From: Corydoras sp. C115 | Taxonomy: Eukaryota > Chordata > Actinopteri > Siluriformes > Callichthyidae | NCBI GenBank assembly: GCA_019802505.1 | Contig: JAFMOC010000002.1 | Coordinates: forward strand, 4,696,501-4,760,500 | Length of the DNA stretch: 64,000 bases | Direction of reading: 5' to 3' | In this document: one piece after another, positions 1 through 11,004 of the stretch | Layout: every line of letters starts with the position of its first letter | Position numbering within the stretch: the first letter of the stretch is position 1 | Translations under genes and position numbers: made by a program | Notes under the pieces: generated by a model | What the model saw: the letters and a program-made list of their open reading frames with translations, nothing else | The model's database searches: none | What the model was told of the DNA's origin: nothing

Positions 1-1447
1 TGTAATGCTGCCATTTCTTCACCACACTTATTTTGGTATAATTCCAGCTTTATAAAAACATCTAATATCAGTGGTAGGTTGTCAACTAAAAAATAATCCA
101 TTTTATTAAGGCTTAGTAATTTGTACTGCAGATTTTAGAATAATTTTTTCCACTGGATTTGGTTTGAAAGAAAAAAAAAAAACTCCATGAAAACCAATCA
201 TTTCAGCTAAATAAATATATCCATATGATTAAGCCTGTAGCTCTGTCTTCACGTTAACCAATCACTGTTTGCATTGTTGCACTTAGATACCATTTAAGTG
301 TTAAGGACAAAGGTTTTTATCATTAATTCAGTAACTGTAAAGAGCTGATGACATCTGATTAGTTATAAACCATAAACTTATGACCTAACAAATGGGTTCA
401 TGCAGGTTGCGATAAATTATTTTTAATTTGGTTATGTTTCTGCCTGTAGCCTAGTTGGAATACCATACACAAGCACTTATAGCTTAGTTAAACTCATTGA
501 AACATGTAAAAATTAAAAGTGTTTGGTGATGCTGGAGCTAAGGTAAAGTGCAGATTTGTTAACAAAAGGCAGAGATGATAAATTCTGTCTTTGGACATAA
601 TTGTTTTTGGTCACATTACACATACGGCTAAATTAAGACAACAATGAACCTGCAGGTTGCATTCCTCATTCAGTGCTTTCCGCATATCCTAGTCAGATGA
701 AGAATCAGGTTTCAATTCTTTCATGTGTTTTTCTCACCCCCATGTCTGTGTATGTGTCCTGTGCCATAAGATGCAGGTAGGAGTGACCAGTACCATATCA
801 TCAAGTATAAAGCCTAGGCTGATGTGGTAGTGTGATGGTATGCCCCAGCATTTCCAAAACCAACACTTCCCATTGAAGGTTAGTGTTGCCCCTAATAAAG
901 GTGCAATGCAACTGGTAGCAGCAACATCTGTTGGTGTTTATTGCTACATGGAATTGTACAGTGTATAGTTTGAGAACATTTCCACATATTATTTGGAAGT
1001 CATTTTGACACCTTTATGGAACCCAAAGATCTGTAATCTTTGTTTTACACTATTCTAGTCCAAATCATCCTTCTGCAATCTTCAGGTTAATGTCAAAAAC
1101 TCTTGTAGGAACAGGATGGTTGTTCAACAGCCTCACAGAACTCTATCCATCTGAATCATTTAGTACAGCACTGCCTCCATCAATAAAGAAATAGTTTTAA
1201 AATGACTATTTATGTGTTTTAAGCCTAATGTAAACATTTTTTTTGTGAGCCTTGGTTAGGGGTGGCTAAACTGCAGGTTTTTGCCAAACTGTGGATGGAA
1301 GATCTGGCTTTGAAAGATTTATGACTCTCCAGTGACACTAACAGCTTGAAATACAAACAAATTATTTTGAAAAACTAAAACCAAAATGCAAATTTTATTT
1401 AAAATGCTATAAATATAAGTGCCAATAAGTGGACACTATTTAAAAAC

Positions 1448-1552
1448 TTCAGCAGTGATGCTGTGTTTGACCAACACCATATTAGTGTCACTGCTGTGCT
1501 AAAAATGATTTACCTCCCAAATATCTGCTCTGTGGTGGTCCTGTAGATGTAG
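1448..1552 (-). repeat. partial copy of the 47.6-kb dispersed repeat
   Basis: TTCAGCAGTGATGCTGTGTT, AGTGTCACTGCTGTGCTAAA and AAATATCTGCTCTGTGGTGG pair with the antisense of 47616-47660 and with 47848-47880. Confidence 0.45.
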
Positions 1553-1601
1553 ACATTCTGGCCTTACATTAGGGCTCATCAAGGTATAAGAAAGTATGTG
1601 G

Positions 1602-1603
<2 letters not shown>

Positions 1604-1697
<94 letters not shown>
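1604..1697. repeat. (TG)n microsatellite, about 46 units
   Basis: Uninterrupted TG dinucleotides. The open frames of Val-Cys or His-Thr across it are artefacts. Confidence 0.97.
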
Positions 1698-1698
<1 letters not shown>

Positions 1699-2141
1699 AT
1701 GTATACACAAAAAAGGCAAATGGATATAAAATATACACAGTAGAAATATGGAATGTGACATTCTCACTGAAACTAATGGGCAATGGGTGAAATTATTAAC
1801 AAGGAACCATGTCCACATACTTTTATTATGATATTAGATCAAATTTCAGTGCAGTTGCTACCTCTAGTAAGGAATTTCAGGAGTTGAATTTAAGAATTTG
1901 TTCCACAATCTCAGTCTCACTGTAAGATTTAGATTAATAAAATTCCTAAAGTGGATGTTTAACTATGTAATGAATCTTAGCTTCAACTTGATCTCAGTGC
2001 TTCCAGCTAAAGATAACTTAACCATTCCTAAGCTTCTGATCATTAAAAGAGCAAAAATACTTTCTTTACAGTGGTTTGATAGCTTACTGGTAACTTACTG
2101 ATAAAAAGTAGTACAGCATCATAGAATTCACCACTCATCAA

Positions 2142-2175
2142 TCTCACTCTCTTTCTCTTTCTGTCTCTGTCTCTG

Positions 2176-2260
<85 letters not shown>

Positions 2261-2280
2261 CCCTCCCTCATTCCCTCTCC
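2142..2280. repeat. polypyrimidine tract: (TCTCTG)n then (CT)n
   Basis: About five CTCTGT hexamers pass into an uninterrupted CT run to about 2257, then CCCTCCCTCATT. Confidence 0.95.
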
Positions 2281-2499
2281 ATCATACACACACACGCTCA
2301 CGCTCTGCTGGTGCTGCTGGTTGTAATTTCTAGAATTTCAAATCTTTTAATTTAACCCATGTGTTTTACAATTTTCATTGCTACTACCAGGGTCTCTAAG
2401 GAATGCAGGTAAAACAAAATCCATGCAGGATGATATAATGCTGACTTTTACATTCAACTAAAATAATGGTAAATAATAAATAAATGCAAATATTTATAC

Positions 2500-2632
2500 A
2501 TACATCCATACATTATCTTCTGCTTAATCCTACCGGGTCACAAGGGGTTCCCCATGATCATCCAGGGAGAATGTTACGGGTGTCAATTGATCGCTGGGCA
2601 CACTCTCACTTGCTCACCCACCCACTCACATA
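2500..2632 (-). mobile_element. degenerate 3' part of DANA-like SINE
   Basis: The words TTATCTTCTGCTTAATCCTA, GGTTCCCCATGATCATCCAG and CGCTGGGCACACTCTCACTT match the antisense 3' half of the family with many substitutions. Confidence 0.65.
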
Positions 2633-2713
2633 TATTTAGGCTAATTAAAGCTAATACTTTATTTTAAAGTAAACAAATTAGAAAGATTATAGTTTAGTCA
2701 CGGTTGTGTCTGT

Positions 2714-2866
<153 letters not shown>

Positions 2867-3413
2867 AGTGCAAATTGGATTGAGCAGCTGGTGTCTTTAT
2901 TGACTTCAGGATCAGATTGTTTGTTATATTCTTCTTACTGTGGCTCTTATCTGCATCAGAATTTGTGCTCTGCCCCAAGAATGTGATGAGCATGCAGAGA
3001 TATTCACAGCTCAGGAGCTGGCAAGGTAAATCCTTCCCATTCAGCCATCAGTTATTTCTGGCAGCAGTACAACCAAGCTGATTTCTCTCTGACTCTCAGT
3101 TTGAACTGTAGTCTGCAGGTTTAGCAAGCACATACCAGGATTTTCCTTTGTCTGCTGAGAATTCCACCCAAAACCTACTGAAGCAGTCAAAATATTCCAT
3201 TGACCAGGATTTCTTACCTAAAAAGACAAATATTAATTAGGGAATTGGATATGTGCTCCGGCAAAATAAAAGTCTAAAATGAAAAGCATGAAAGGTCAGT
3301 GGGGTTGTGACATTGCCCACAAGGGCACTGTTATGCTAAGACAGAAAAGAGTGATAATAAAATTGTCTCAAACATTTAATTAAATTTAAAATATATTATA
3401 TATATTATATCAG

Positions 3414-3651
3414 AGGGCTGCACGGTGGCTTAGTGGTTAGCATTTTCGCCTCTCAGCACTAGGGATTCCTGGTTCAAATCCCCATCTGGGTGGAGTTTCC
3501 ATGTTCTCCCCGTGTCCGCGTGGGTTTCCAGCGATAGATTGGCGCCCTGTCCTGGGTGTATCTGCCCAGCGCCCGAAACGTTCTCCCCTGGATGGGCATG
3601 GGGAACCCCACCGCCACCCTAATATAGGATAAAGCGGAAGATAATGAATGA
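3414..3651 (+). mobile_element. DANA-like tRNA-SINE, internally deleted
   Basis: The element starts GGGCTGCACGGTGGCTTAGT (A box) with B box GGTTCAAATCC. It lacks the middle segment (GTTTCC jumps to AGCGATAGATTGG) and ends AATGAATGAA. A perfect 12-bp target duplication ATATTATATCAG flanks it at 3402-3413 and 3652-3663. Confidence 0.9.
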
Positions 3652-3747
3652 ATATTATATCAGCACGATCATTACAATTGTGCACATGTAGAATAGTCAT
3701 GTGTGAGATGTAATTTATGCACTGTTTATGCTGTAACGCAGAGATCT

Positions 3748-3912
3748 AATGGCATGGTGACTCAATGGTTAGGGTGTTGGGCTATCAGTTTGAAGGCTAT
3801 CAGTTGGCTGTTTTATTCCCATGTCCACCAACTTCCCACTGTGGGCCCTTCAGCTAAAATATTTTATTCCTCTAGGGGTGCTGTATTATATTGTGGTATC
3901 CAAAGTATCTGT
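3748..3912 (+). mobile_element. degenerate tRNA-SINE of the second type
   Basis: GACTCAATGGTTAGGGTGTT and GGGCTATCAGTTTGAAGG, then GTGGGCCCTTCAGC and TCCTCTAGGGGTGCTGTATT, track the family in order. The B box is poorly kept. Confidence 0.65.
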
Positions 3913-4122
3913 AAACAGCCGACTGTACACCCAATAAGGCCTGTCAAAGGATGGAATTTACTTCCCTTTCATTTGCATTTTTTACACAACTACTGTGTTA
4001 TGTGGTGGGAGCTGTCAGTTTGTGGTGGCAGTGTTAAAACACAAAATGTGCTACAGGCTGGGGACATTGTAAGCTTGTAGAAGAAGTGCTGTGCTTGAAT
4101 TCCTGACTAGAAAATTATTACA

Positions 4123-4335
4123 GTGAGCAACAAGGTGCTTTGTGCCATGGAGCAGAGTAATGATGAGCTGAGCAAGATGAGAGAGTGGCTGCCCATTGGT
4201 AAGAGACTTGAATCAAGCATTACTGGATATAGCTCTTTGGTGAAAGCACTGAATGCACAAAAGTCCAGTTTTGAGGGGCATGATGGGCTTCTGTATCACC
4301 ACTGGGAAGAGGCAGTTCCTGGAACACAGCTCTAA
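4123..4335 (+). mobile_element. Ty3/Gypsy-like pol fragment
   Basis: A 70-codon open frame whose spacing (SNDELSKMREWLPIGKRLE ... GHDGLLYHHWEEAVPGTQL) resembles the segment between RNase H and integrase in fish Gypsy-type retrotransposons. No LTR, primer-binding site or further pol domain was seen nearby, so it is a relic. The call rests on motif resemblance only. Confidence 0.4.
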
Positions 4336-4757
4336 CAGTTGTTAATGCTAGGAGCACTATGAAAAGGAGTCATACACTCAGGCTTTACAAAAACACTAAA
4401 GTAACTTTGCCAGCATTTTTACTGGCCAGGCCGTGCAGTGGCTATGGAGAACTGGCATTAGTTTCTTTTCAGTACAGCCATGTGAGAAGCTATAACTATT
4501 TGTTTGAAGCTGGAGAGCTAGGATATAAGATTTGAGATTTGGAGTGTACCCTCTAGAATTATTTTAAAGTGAATTATACTTTCTTGTTTGATAAATTTCT
4601 CTTTACTACATGTCTTGGAAACTTGACATAAAAGCATCTTTTTTTTTTTTTACTGTACCAAATTTTATTTATTTATTTTTACTGTACTGCTAGACAAATT
4701 GCTAATGCAGCAACCCTTTAGTTCTGTTTTCTTGGATATATTCCTCACAGTTAGATC

Positions 4758-5110
4758 CATTCATTCATTATCTCACGCTTTATCCTCTATTAGGGTCGCG
4801 GTGGGGTTCCCCATGCCCATCCAGGGGAGAACATCTCGGGCGCTGGGCAGATAGACCCAGGACAGGGCGCCAATCCATCGCTGGGCACACACTCACTCAC
4901 ACAGACACACTCTACATGGGGCAATTTTGAGAATTTTGAGAATTCAATTGACTTGATCCATGTTTTTGGACTGTGGGAGGAAACCGGAGAACCCGGAGGA
5001 AACCCACACAGACACGGGGAGAACATGGAAACTCCACCCAGATGGGGATTCGAATCGGGAATCCCTAGCGCTGAAAGGCGAACGTGCTAACCACTAAGCC
5101 ACCGTGCCGC
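4758..5110 (-). mobile_element. DANA-like tRNA-SINE, full length
   Basis: Full-length antisense copy with the ATTC-repeat tail at the left and the A box at the right. Perfect 12-bp target duplication CACAGTTAGATC at 4746-4757 and 5111-5122. A 12-bp internal tandem (TTTTGAGAA twice) is private to this copy. Confidence 0.92.
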
Positions 5111-6019
5111 CACAGTTAGATCAAATTTCTAAATATCTGTATTCTTGAAATGTTTCACTAGGATTACATGCTAATCTCTGCCCGCATTTGAAAAATAATC
5201 CTTATGTATTTGGTTATTTATTTGTTACCGAATCTATATATTGAAAGTCAAAGGAAGTCTTTGTGTGTGTGCATGTGTGTGTGTGTTCACTATATTAATC
5301 CACACAGGTTTATTCTCTTTACAACCATCATGAAGCCTCTCATGGGAATTTATTTTAGCTATCTTTAGCGAGCCATCAATTGTGCATCTTGCAGCTAGAT
5401 TTAGGAAGTCAGTGTGTCTTTGCTATCCTGGGTGTGTTTTGGTCACCACATTCAATAAACTAATCAGTGTGTCATCTGACAATTTCTTTAAGGACATGAC
5501 GCAGACTAACTTTGGTGGATTGCTATTTCAATAATGCAGTGAACCAATCATGTGTAAATTAACATTAACAAAATTACATCAGAAGCCGGACAAAGTGGCT
5601 AGTTTATGAATGTTTTCAAGTATATAATTTCTCTACAGCAATATTTTACTTTTAAATTTAAATTAACCATTTTTGTTCTGGTCTGGCTCTAGTTCAAAAA
5701 GTCTTATCTCTCATCTCATTATCTTCAGACTCTCTCCCCCCATCCCCCTTGAAAATACTTTCACTGCTTACTTACCTCGTCCACAAGATGGGTGTGAGTA
5801 CCGCATTTATTGGCAGCTGGTCCAAAAACCGTGACCATGTTGGTGTCTATGTTGTCATATATGTGCTCTGCTAAATTTTTTTTGGAGGGGCTTCCTATAT
5901 TGTGCTACTTTTAGGAACATAGTCTGAGGCTGTTTTTGTATCACCTGTCTTCCTTTCCCAATGTATTACATCTGATCTTTCTCACTTTTAAATTTCCCCA
6001 TTACATGACTGATAAAGGT

Positions 6020-6325
6020 ATATCAATCACTCAATCAATTAATCCTCTACTAGGGGTGTGGGGGAATTTCACATGCCCATGCAATCCATTTCTGGGCACA
6101 CACTCACTCTCACAGACACACACACCTTATAAAAACAATGTAGATAGTGGCAATTTAAAGTAGTCAATTTACCATGAATCCATGTTTTTGGATTGTGGGA
6201 GGAAACCAGAGAACCCAGAGAAAGCCCATGCAGACAGAAAGTATATAGAAACACCACCCAGATCGGGATTCAAACCTGGATGCCCGGCGCTGAGAGACAG
6301 ACTTGCTAACCAATAAGCACCTGTC
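6020..6325 (-). mobile_element. degenerate DANA-like SINE
   Basis: Antisense old copy: CAATCCATTTCTGGGCACAC, CCATGTTTTTGGATTGTGGG and CTGAGAGACAGACTTGCTAA are recognisable, with a missing segment near the 3' end. Confidence 0.75.
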
Positions 6326-8662
6326 CAATAAAGTATTACTGATAATTCCTTAAATGCCCTGGATATGACAAATGAATAAGTAAACTACTTTAAGCAATCA
6401 TAGTTAACATAAGCATTTTATCTTCAATTAAGGAGAAATCTAACTAAATAAAAATTATTGCTGCATACTGACCCAGGCCCCTATAAAGAGTTTATTTATT
6501 ATTTATTAAAGAATTTGGTTCATATATTTCAAATATGAATGTTTCCTCAGATAAGTGTGCTAATAATAATTAGTGCTGTTTAAATTTAGAACAATTATTG
6601 TATTCATCCCTTTTTAAAGAGTTTTCAAATGACATAATTTAAACTTTTTAAATACTTCATTGTTTTATTTGTCCTTTTGAGCATCTGCGAAATCTATGAA
6701 TCACATATATTTAGGCTAATTAAAGTACAAAATATTGTGTATAGAGAAAGTAATGTATTTTTTATTATATTGTCCAGACCTAATTGTCATTACACTTCTT
6801 GATGTTTCACATTTTGCCATTTGAATCAATGTATCAAACTGGACCAGAAATGAAGAAATTACATGTTTGTTTATTTTTATCTTTTTATTGAGGAAAACTG
6901 TCATTTGACTTTAATCCACTGGACAAAACATAAAAAAATGAACAACAAAAAGAGCAGACATGGATTTAAAAATAGCAGCTAGATCACAGATATTAAAGCA
7001 GAGTGACAGATGAAGTAATTATTTAAAAAGAATAAAGAATGAAAAAGACCGTGAACACTGTGCAAACATGGAATCTACTCATTTTGTGCCAACGAATTGC
7101 CACTGAACTCACATGATGCACAGGAGATCCAACTATGGGAAAATTATCCTCAACAATAAACATACAGCAAATCTGTATCAAAATCACAAAACCACCCCTA
7201 CAAACAGACAGAGAATAAAAGCAGGGGCAGGTTCCTGTTGGCTCTCTAGCAGACCTAAAATGCAGGAAAGGGCTTGGTCTCGCAAATCAGTTCAGATGGA
7301 GGGCTATTTTTTCACAATGCTGTCATGAAACTCTGCGTGGTTCAGAGTTTTGTAGAAGAGGCTCATATAAAAAGCCATGTGTAGGAGTAGAACCCCTTCA
7401 CCAGCTGCACCCATCTCCCCAACTCTAGATCCCTCTCGCCTAAACCTCCTTGCTGTTCACACTTTCTCACACTTTCCACCACCCTAAGTTTACTATTCAC
7501 TAGGTGCACTTCCTCTTGCTTCTATTAATCAAGAACAGGCTGTCGTACAACAAGCTGAAAGTGAGGAGGTATGAAATTGAGAAAGCTTTAGACTCTGCTC
7601 TTCAGCACTGGCTGAGGAATTCCCTGCAAGTGTGTTATATCAAATACAGTCCCACCTTCACAAGTGCCTCAACAAATATCGCCCCTGGGGGCAGCAAGGA
7701 AACACAGCTCCTCTCTGAGTTAAATAAGATGCCTCTTTGTTGTCAGGTATGCTGTGCATGTGTTTCACTTTCTGGCCTGATGTGGGAAGTTTAGTCCACG
7801 TCTAGTTTAAGGCTGGTTAGAACTTGAGGCAAGCTTGTGTCATGGTGCAAGTCTACATTTAATCTATCATCGAAAGAGCTATTGTCTTAATTACAGAGAA
7901 AACAGTAACTACTATTGAGGAAGGTGACGGCATTTGACTTGAATTTGGCTCACTGCAAGGACAATAAATTAAAGATTTTTTATTTTAAATAAAGCAGTGT
8001 TTTAAAATAGCACCACAGATCTTCCCAATTCAAATCTCTATTGCAACATAATGAATTTTTTTTTCTCTGCAAAGCTGGAAATTAACCACCTACCAGGGAA
8101 ATTAAAACTCCTATACATTCATAAGTTAGTAAGTCCCTCGCTGTTTAGTTTATTCCGAAGTATAAAATGATTTAAACAATTCCCTTTAGGCACTTAGAAT
8201 ACATTTCAAATACAAATATAGACAGCATTTCCCACAAATATGAGAAATACACACAAGCAATGAAATCTTTGGTTTCATAAACACTTACAGACACAATACA
8301 TATGCTTGTTGGTTAAATCCCTCTCATCTTTTCAGCCAAAATTTGAAAAACACGAAGAAGATTATTTTTCATTTTTACCTCCTGAAAAAAAAACAGTTTT
8401 TCATGGTGCAGGAAGATTCTCATGCAGGCCCTTAGGTCCTGCTGCACCCATTTTCTTTTTCTAATAGCCTGATTTAGACCTTAAAATCCTTCAAGAGATA
8501 AGCAAGTCTTGGTTACGTTGAACCCTTTTGATGTTTGTTATCAACAAACTAATCCTATCAGCTCTTATCTGCCTCTGTAAATGATGCTGGCATGGGCTAA
8601 GTGACAGCATTCTCACTTAGAACCCATTTGCAAATCTAAGTTTTTGGATCGACAGCAATGTC

Positions 8663-9442
8663 TCAGTTGCAGGGTAACCAGGTGGAGTACGTATGCTGAT
8701 GACAGGCAAATACCGGTTGCACCTGAGCGATGTAGTAATTGCTGAAGTTGCCGTCAGAAATGTAAGGGGCGGGCTGATAGTAGCAGGTGACATTGGCAAC
8801 ATTGGGTATGACGTTTTGCTCAGCCAGCACGCGAACTGCCAGCATGGCAATAAGTCCCAGTGTCTGGCGCCTCTCGTGTCCCATAAGACACACTGTACTT
8901 TCGTTTACCACCCCGTGCAGTGTCATCAAGTAGTCATACTTACGGTCTTCCAAGCCAACAAAGTGGTTCTGCAGGTAGGACTCAAGTTTTCTCTGCTGCT
9001 CACTGATGTCAGGAAAGTCAATGAAAAAACGTGAGCACATGTAGCGCTGGAAAGACTTCATCTCACTCTCAGAGGCGGCCTGAAAACCCCGAACTAACAG
9101 ATGACAATATTTGAGCAGACCGCCGCCACGGATTTCCTCTGGGTTCCGTGTACAAATCAGTTTGTTGTGAAGGTGCTCCAGGGCCTCGCTGAAATCACCA
9201 TACACACTTTCCCCAATAATGCTCGGGTGAAAAGTCTGGGCCATTGGATGCTCTGAACATTCATAGAACAAAAGCAGAGAATCCAGCTTGATCTGAAATG
9301 AATCCACGCTGAACTCAAACTGCCGCCGCAGTGAGTCCACAAATTTCAGCTCCACATTCTTGCCTCGGTTGTTGGACAGTGAGATAAGGCTCCAACGGTC
9401 AGAATCGTTGCACACCTTCACCATCTTCTGAACATACGCCTC
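8663..9442 (-). CDS. tent5a: tent5a coding exon 2 (C-terminal two thirds)
   Basis: This exon encodes residues 146-404, beginning EAYVQKMVKVCNDSDRW after acceptor cctcttag and ending TWLPCN with a TGA at 8663-8665. The single 780-nt open frame has no disruption and contains the helical domain that packs on the nucleotidyltransferase fold. Antisense open frames over this exon are shadows. Candidate poly(A) signals on the minus strand (AATAAA) are at about 8149-8154 and 7978-7983. The true 3' end cannot be fixed and could be further left, because TENT5A 3' UTRs are long. Confidence 0.95.
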   Translation of the reverse strand, partial: EAYVQKMVKVCNDSDRWSLISLSNNRGKNVELKFVDSLRRQFEFSVDSFQIKLDSLLLFYECSEHPMAQTFHPSIIGESVYGDFSEALEHLHNKLICTRNPEEIRGGGLLKYCHLLVRGFQAASESEMKSFQRYMCSRFFIDFPDISEQQRKLESYLQNHFVGLEDRKYDYLMTLHGVVNESTVCLMGHERRQTLGLIAMLAVRVLAEQNVIPNVANVTCYYQPAPYISDGNFSNYYIAQVQPVFACHQHTYSTWLPCN

Positions 9443-10971
9443 CTAAGAGGAAACATGAAAGCATTTAATGAGCTTGTCCCTACACGTTTCATATTGTATT
9501 ATGCCATAATCAGTCACTGGCCACTTTATTAGAATCATTTACAATGATGAGTCACACCATCGTCTAACCAATTTGAAAACAGCAACATAGTGTGGTTACA
9601 AACTAACACACGTCAACAAAATACATCAGTGTCACTTAAAATTATCCCTATTAAATCAAATTAGCAGTGGTCCTGTTGCTTTTTATAATAGGATGGGGGT
9701 GTGGAAACATGTTAAAGATAATAATTACACAAGGAAGAATGAAAGGTAAATCACAAGGTAGATCATATAAAAAGTCAGTAGGAGGTAGGTGTATAATAAT
9801 GTAAACCAAAGCGCATATGGGAAAAATGTACAAATTGCAGGCTCTTTAAGAATAGCTAAGTACTTTTGTCTGTGACGATGGAGTGATAATCAGGGAATGC
9901 AGGATCATCTTTTTATTGGTTTAAACCAATCCTCCTAGCCTCTTCTTCTTTTTTTGGCTGTTACCATTAGGGGTCGCTACAGCAGACAATTATTCTCTAT
10001 CTCGACCTATCCAAAGCAACCATCCTAAAATCACCTTTTAAAATTGCAGTAAGGGTGTGTGGTGTTGTGGTATGAACTCTCTCAGTATAAATATTTCTAT
10101 TCCTTTGGATGTACACAAAGTTTATTTACCGTGTATTTTTTTTTACAATGGTCACTGAGAGTGTTGTAGCCTATACTGGCACTCGTAGTGAGACAGGAAG
10201 TGAAACAGCGTGAACAGTTTGTCTTTTCATCACAGGGTAGATACATTTATGCATATAATTACAAATACTGACAGCTTTGTAATGCTAATTTACCTGTTAG
10301 AATGTTTTTAAACCGGATATCCTAAAAAGAAACCCACACAAACATGGAGAGAACATGCAAACTAACACAGTAAGGCACCTGACATCAAAAGCAGGACCTG
10401 TAATCTGTAAGGTGAACACTGTACCTCCTACACAATTAATATCATGTGAAATAACATTAAGGCCTCATGACATAAGATGGAAAAAAAAATAAGAACCTGA
10501 GTTTGGAATAATTTAATGTGATATTTATGAATAATTAGGGATAATTAGGAAATGTATTTTTAAAGATTTTAAAGAGTTATTAGTGGATCAAAACAGCTGA
10601 CAAAAAGGTGCACTAGTATTAGAATTAGTGTTTAGTTATTAGTGTTTAGTTTTACTGTTAGTATTGTCACTAATCTTCAATGTAGTAATAAAGATAATAG
10701 TACAACTCATTAGTATTAGTGTATTAATTATAAGACACATTATTATTTATAAACCTGTTAATGTTGATATTAGTATATGAGTGGGCGGCACGGTGGCTTA
10801 GTGGTTAGCACGTTCGCCTCTCAGCGCTAGGGATTCCCGGTTCGAATCCCCATCTGGGTGGAGTTTCCATGTTCTCCCCGTGTCCGCGTGGGTTTCCTCC
10901 GTGTTCTCCGGTTTCCTCCCACAGTCCAAAAACATGGATCAAGTCAATTGAATTCTCCAAATTGCCCCATA

Positions 10972-11004
<33 letters not shown>

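Noticed and set aside
1579..1818. His-Thr repeat protein
   Set aside because: Translation of a TG microsatellite.
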